Assembly: GCA_018970625.1 (NCBI GenBank)
Contig: JAGWVZ010000121.1
Span: 1-8,880, forward strand
Reading direction: 5' to 3'
Source of the DNA: Myxococcales bacterium
GTDB lineage: Bacteria > Myxococcota > Bradymonadia > REDH01
DNA: 8,880 nt
Made by a program: the position numbers and the translations under genes. The first letter of the stretch is position 1. Every line of letters starts with the position of its first letter. Below the pieces are notes generated by a model that had not been told where the DNA came from, did not search any database, and saw nothing but the letters and a program-made list of their open reading frames with translations. Of this stretch, positions 6,382 through 8,880 are shown piece after piece.

Positions 6382-6813
6382 TCAGGCGAGCTCAAGAACC
6401 TTGGGCTGCTGTGCAGCGTGGGGATGCTCGGCGCCGGTATAGACCTTGAACTTCTTGAGCATTTCGCGACCCAGATGGTTCTTGGGGAGCATGCCCTTGA
6501 CCGCAAGCATCATCACCCGCTCCGGATGACGATCGAGCATTTGACCGGCCGTCATCTCCGTCAGACCACCCGGGTGGTGACTGTGACGGTAGTACAGCTT
6601 GTCCTGAAGCTTGTTGCCCGTAAACACCACCTTGTCGCAGTTGATCGCAACGACGAAGTCGCCGGCATCGGCGTGGGGGGTGTAGCTGGGCTTGTGCTTG
6701 CCGCGAAGCACTGCTGCGATGCGGGCAGCAGCGCGGCCTACCGTCTGACCTTCAAGGTCCACGACGAGCCATTCACGGTTAGCGGTCTCTTTGTTGATGC
6801 TGACGGTCTTCAT
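6382..6813 (-). CDS. rplM: 50S ribosomal protein L13 (uL13)
   Basis: This is a 143-aa early-assembly large-subunit protein. Recognisable family segments are WLVVDLEGQTVGRAAARIA (15-33), LRGKHKPSYTPHADAGDFVV, the TGNKLQDKLYYRHSHHPGGL block, the AVKGMLPKNHLGREML block and AEHPHAAQQPKVLELA at the C-terminus. The length is typical (142-150). The start ATG at 6813-6811 gives the usual MKTVS opening. No purine-rich ribosome-binding site precedes it; instead a 5-bp stem (6816-6820 with 6831-6835) lies two bases upstream. It is the first gene of the rplM-rpsI operon. E. coli uL13 is reported to regulate its own mRNA leader, so the long leader here may serve the same purpose, although no sequence match was tested. 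Confidence 0.98.
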   Translation of the reverse strand: MKTVSINKETANREWLVVDLEGQTVGRAAARIAAVLRGKHKPSYTPHADAGDFVVAINCDKVVFTGNKLQDKLYYRHSHHPGGLTEMTAGQMLDRHPERVMMLAVKGMLPKNHLGREMLKKFKVYTGAEHPHAAQQPKVLELA

Positions 6814-6815
6814 AG

Positions 6816-6835
6816 GCTTGATCTACGACGCAAGC
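6816..6835 (-). promoter_or_regulatory. Small stem-loop just upstream of the rplM start codon
   Basis: On the minus strand GCTTG (6835-6831), a 10-base loop and CAAGC (6820-6816) can pair; the stem ends two bases before the rplM ATG, where a ribosome-binding site would be expected. No Shine-Dalgarno is visible there. A translational control element is possible, but the stem is short. Confidence 0.3.
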
Positions 6836-6944
6836 GGTCATTCCGAACCAGAGCCGCGAATGCAGCCCCTTCTCTTCCAGTTATCAATCCCGCGTCTCTG
6901 CACCTGCAGCCTTTGGCCAGACCGGGCAGTGTGCGGGGGAGCGA

Positions 6945-6973
6945 GCACTAAATGAGCGAACACCGGGTGTCAA
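6945..6973 (-). promoter_or_regulatory. Sigma-70-like promoter of the rplM-rpsI operon
   Basis: A perfect -35 hexamer TTGACA lies on the minus strand at 6973-6968. Possible -10 boxes are TAGTGC (6950-6945) after 17 bases or TTTAGT (6952-6947) after 15; neither is ideal. The -35 overlaps the palindrome ACACC-G-GGTGT (6960-6970). Transcription from here gives a leader of roughly 125 nt before rplM. The remaining sequence between 6974 and 7036, after bamD, shows no clear terminator. Confidence 0.5.
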
Positions 6974-7036
6974 GTACGGAAACCCCTGCGACCCTGCCTC
7001 TTTTGACCTTTTCCACCGCCCTGCAAAGATCATCCC

Positions 7037-7825
7037 TCACAATCCGTACTCCAGCAGCCAGTCACGGGCAGCCTCACCCGCCTCTGTTCCCCCGTATTCG
7101 TCACGAAGACGACGCAGCGCCGCGCTCGCCTGATCCACGTCGCCAAGTTCCAGCATCGCGCGGGAGTACAGGAACAATGCATCCGGCATGCGCGTCGCAT
7201 CGGGATACGAGTCCGCCACGTACATCGCACGCCGAGCAGCACCCAGCGGGTTCTCGTGCCGCAGATTCCACTGCGCCGCATACAGCTCATGCTCTACCAG
7301 TACGTCCTGCATACGCTGCAGCTCCGCCGCAGCCTCTTCGACATGATCCGAGCCCGGATACGAACGCAAAAATGAACCCAGCGCCAGATATGCGTTGCGG
7401 GCTTGCGTCAGGTCACGCTCGTAATTCGGAGGCATCAGCACAAACGACCCGGGCACCTGCTTCACGTAGCTCATCGACACCTGAAACGCCGCTCGCGGTA
7501 CCTCCTCATGCGTCGGATGAAACTGCACAAACCGGTCATAGGCGGAGCGCGCCAGCTCGTAGCTGCGCTCGCCGTAATAGCAGTCGCCAACACGTAACTC
7601 TGACAACGCCGCATACTGGCTGTACGGGAACTGGGTGTACAGGTCCGTATATCGCAGCCGGGCCCCCTCATAGTCATTCCGTGAAAACTGGCGCTCCGCC
7701 AGCATCCACGCCTCCTCGGCTGCCTCCGTATATTGCTGTTCATCGCCCGACTGCACGCCGCCGCAGCCCGAACACAAGAGCGCCGACACCAGAAACCCCA
7801 TCGCACGCCACTGCGCTCCTCTCAT
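7037..7825 (-). CDS. bamD: Outer-membrane assembly lipoprotein BamD (YfiO-like)
   Basis: BamD is an outer-membrane lipoprotein with TPR-like repeats that works with BamA in folding beta-barrel proteins. This 262-aa protein starts at the ATG 7825-7823, with GGAGG seven bases upstream; the open frame extends to 7888 without support. A signal peptide (MRGAQWRAMGFLVSALLCSGC) places the acylated Cys at 21; the -3 residue is Cys18 rather than the usual Leu, with Ser and Gly at -2 and -1. TPR-like helices follow, with BamD-typical phrases AERQFSRNDYEGARLRYTDL (43-62), QFPYSQYAALSELRVGDCYY (65-84), ARSAYDRFVQFHPTHEEVPRA (92-112) and AYLALGSFLRSYPGSDHVEEA (145-165). A last repeat unit (215-255) includes ALFLYSRAMLELGDVDQASAA. 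Length is close to the usual 240-280 aa. It lies upstream of rplM on the same strand with a separate promoter between them, and is divergent from the lipoprotein at 7957. Confidence 0.9.
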   Translation of the reverse strand: MRGAQWRAMGFLVSALLCSGCGGVQSGDEQQYTEAAEEAWMLAERQFSRNDYEGARLRYTDLYTQFPYSQYAALSELRVGDCYYGERSYELARSAYDRFVQFHPTHEEVPRAAFQVSMSYVKQVPGSFVLMPPNYERDLTQARNAYLALGSFLRSYPGSDHVEEAAAELQRMQDVLVEHELYAAQWNLRHENPLGAARRAMYVADSYPDATRMPDALFLYSRAMLELGDVDQASAALRRLRDEYGGTEAGEAARDWLLEYGL

Positions 7826-7881
7826 CGAATCGCCTCCAGCCACGTTCCTGTGACTCCCGGTGATGTGCGCCGGGTCGCGGA

Positions 7882-7911
7882 TTGACACCTGCTGAAGAAC
7901 ACGGTTACCGT
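7882..7911 (+). promoter_or_regulatory. Candidate promoter for the lipoprotein gene at 7957
   Basis: A consensus -35 TTGACA (7882-7887) is followed after 18 bases by TACCGT (7906-7911), a poor -10. The -10 position falls inside the 15-bp palindrome at 7899-7913, an arrangement typical of a repressor-controlled promoter. No good sigma-70 promoter is visible for bamD on the opposite strand of the same 131-bp gap. Confidence 0.35.
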
Positions 7912-7913
7912 GT
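7899..7913. promoter_or_regulatory. Perfect 15-bp palindrome, operator-like
   Basis: ACACGGT-T-ACCGTGT is fully symmetric around position 7906. It sits between the divergent bamD (start 7825) and lipoprotein (start 7957) genes and overlaps the expected -10 region of the plus-strand promoter. Binding of a dimeric regulator is an inference. Confidence 0.5.
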
Positions 7914-7956
7914 CGCTCATCCTTTGTGGACTACGCCCCTAAACGGAGGGCTCCCC

Positions 7957-8622
7957 ATGAGTCAATCCCCACTGCTTCGCATCGGCGCACTGCTGGCCAC
8001 CCTCGTCATCGTCACCGCGTGTGAGCTCGAAGACGACTGCGACACCGATGTCGATCCCACGTGCGAAATCCCCAGCTCGACAACGGACGCCGGCATACCG
8101 ACAGATACCGGCGGACAGACCGACGGCGGCGGACAACCTGACCCCACACCCGAGCGCCCACAGCCCCGCTACCTGTGGATTTACGACTTCGGGTCGCCGA
8201 CCACCGGCTCACATCCCGGACCCGATATTGACGCCGTCGAGCTTGTCCTGCCCGGGGGCTCATCGGTCTTTGCCAGAAGCGTCACCGATTTCTACCGCGA
8301 CACCGGTATTCGCAACAACGCCACCGACACCAGCCAGGCGCTCGGCGCTCCGTTCAGTTCAAACGGAAGCTGCGACGTCGAAGCATCCCCTTCGCACTGG
8401 TACAGCCTCGCCGATGGCGGAATGGTCATCGACTTCGGACGCGAGATCCCCGACGGGTCACGCATCATCGTCTATGAGTGCCAGGGCGTGCCTGATAATT
8501 ATGGTGTCAGCATCGGCTTCGCGGGCTTTGCCGACGATGATGCCGCGCAATGGAAAGTCCTGATTGACGATGCCAGCGGAACAACGCCGGTCACGGTCGA
8601 CTACGCCACGCTCGGGTTCTGA
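7957..8622 (+). CDS. Secreted lipoprotein with Asp/Thr/Gly/Pro-rich linker and C-terminal beta-rich domain, function unknown
   Basis: This is a 221-aa protein. The start ATG at 7957 has GGAGG seven bases upstream; the frame is open earlier (from 7882) but unsupported. Signal peptide MSQSPLLRIGALLATLVIVTAC has a V-T-A-C lipobox with Cys22. Two further Cys (28 and 36) lie in an acidic segment right after lipidation. A low-complexity linker of Thr, Asp, Gly and Pro covers about 40-72, a style common in lipoproteins of myxobacteria and relatives. The remaining 150 residues look beta-rich, with IDAVELVLPGG and the phrase SLADGGMVIDFGREIPDGSRIIVYE. That phrase recalls extracellular beta-sandwich domains with an xxDFGxxIxDGxxxxVYE pattern, and a Trp-containing stretch near the end (QWKVLIDD) also fits. 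Two more Cys in this part may form a disulphide. No enzyme motif is visible. It is divergent from bamD, with an operator-like palindrome upstream. Confidence 0.83.
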   Translation: MSQSPLLRIGALLATLVIVTACELEDDCDTDVDPTCEIPSSTTDAGIPTDTGGQTDGGGQPDPTPERPQPRYLWIYDFGSPTTGSHPGPDIDAVELVLPGGSSVFARSVTDFYRDTGIRNNATDTSQALGAPFSSNGSCDVEASPSHWYSLADGGMVIDFGREIPDGSRIIVYECQGVPDNYGVSIGFAGFADDDAAQWKVLIDDASGTTPVTVDYATLGF

Positions 8623-8751
8623 AACGTCGTCGAACCATCGCCCCAAACGCAGGCTGACCTTCCATCAGCGATGCACTCGACGGCACGCTCCCGAACATCC
8701 TTCCCCTGCCTGGCGACAGTCGGTCGACATACCGCACACCCGCTGGCACCC

Positions 8752-8774
8752 GTCCCGTGCTTCACAACACGGAC
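8752..8774. other. Imperfect stem-loop between convergent genes
   Basis: GTCCCGTG (8752-8759) and CACGGAC (8768-8774) can pair as seven base pairs with one bulged C, around an 8-base loop. The stem lies 10 bp past the response-regulator stop and in the 162-bp gap between convergent genes. There is no T-run on either strand, so it is not a standard Rho-independent terminator; nothing else is seen in 8623-8784. Confidence 0.25.
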
Positions 8775-8784
8775 GCTCAGCGGG

Positions 8785-8880
8785 CTAGCCTTTGCGCTTC
8801 AGTACGTCGGCACCCAGCAGCTGGCGAACCGTCTCTTCGAGTTGACCAAGGTCAAACGGCTTGTCCAGATAGGCATCGGC
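8785..8880 (-). CDS. Response-regulator receiver domain, C-terminal end only (partial, runs off the right edge)
   Basis: Only 31 residues and the TAG stop (8787-8785) are inside the window. They read ADAYLDKPFDLGQLEETV and continue for 13 more residues to a Lys/Arg-rich end. The invariant Lys followed by Pro-Phe (KPF) and the final amphipathic helix (LGQLEETVRQLLG) are the beta5-alpha5 end of a CheY-like receiver domain. No output domain follows, so the protein is either a single-domain regulator or has its receiver at the C-terminus, as in hybrid kinases. It is convergent with the lipoprotein gene at 7957-8622. Confidence 0.88.
   Translation of the reverse strand, partial: ADAYLDKPFDLGQLEETVRQLLGADVLKRKG

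Noticed and set aside
6328..6951. A 207-codon plus-strand open frame opposite rplM
   Set aside because: It lies antisense to the unmistakable uL13 gene and its promoter, with no ribosome-binding site or family signal.
6952..7863. A 303-codon plus-strand open frame opposite bamD
   Set aside because: The translation is dominated by Pro, Thr, Ser, Arg and His, typical of an antisense shadow; BamD on the other strand is clear.
8783..8790. GGCTAGCC palindrome at the response-regulator stop
   Set aside because: It is only 8 bp, contains the stop codon and has no promoter context; no reason to call a site.

Overview
The window looks like ordinary chromosome from a GC-rich Gram-negative (two-membrane) bacterium. 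BamD, several lipobox-bearing lipoproteins, and a lipoprotein with an Asp/Thr/Gly/Pro-rich linker fit the Deltaproteobacteria, Myxococcota or Bradymonadia type best. This placement is an inference from gene content and protein style; no rRNA is present to confirm it. No phage, IS element, CRISPR array, tRNA or rRNA is visible.

Layout, left to right. (1) Positions 1-3120, minus strand: a likely three-gene transcription unit read right to left. It holds a 438-aa helical, HEAT-like lipoprotein (3120-1804), an ECF sigma factor with a GTG start (1763-1056) and a membrane anti-sigma factor (944 to beyond the left edge). The anti-sigma protein has a CxxC...CxxC cytoplasmic head, one membrane helix and a very long Pro/Ala-rich outer tail ending in an (AAPMP)-type repeat array. 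An ECF-type promoter candidate (GGAAG-N16-CGTC) lies upstream of the lipoprotein, so the unit could be autoregulated and sense the envelope. (2) Positions 3121-3321: divergent control region with a GTCAACG-N6-CGTTGAC inverted repeat. (3) Positions 3322-5779, plus strand: ffh (SRP GTPase with an unusually long Gly/Met-rich and basic C-terminal extension), followed after 28 bp by a zinc-ribbon plus multi-spanning YIP1-like membrane protein. (4) 5880-5912: a strong Rho-independent terminator for the facing rpsI transcript, possibly bidirectional. (5) Positions 5961-6813, minus strand: the classic rplM-rpsI operon (uL13, uS9) with a promoter near 6945-6973 and a leader of roughly 125 nt. (6) Positions 7037-7825, minus strand: BamD-like lipoprotein. 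(7) Positions 7826-7956: divergent region with a TTGACA hexamer and a perfect 15-bp palindrome. (8) Positions 7957-8622, plus strand: secreted lipoprotein of unknown function. (9) 8785-8880, minus strand: the last 31 residues of a response-regulator receiver domain, cut by the right edge.

How the genes fit together: most of the window concerns protein synthesis and delivery to the envelope (ribosomal proteins uL13 and uS9, SRP targeting by Ffh, outer-membrane assembly by BamD), beside a probable envelope-sensing sigma/anti-sigma module. The least described parts are the lipoprotein-sigma-anti-sigma unit and the low-complexity extensions on the anti-sigma factor and Ffh.
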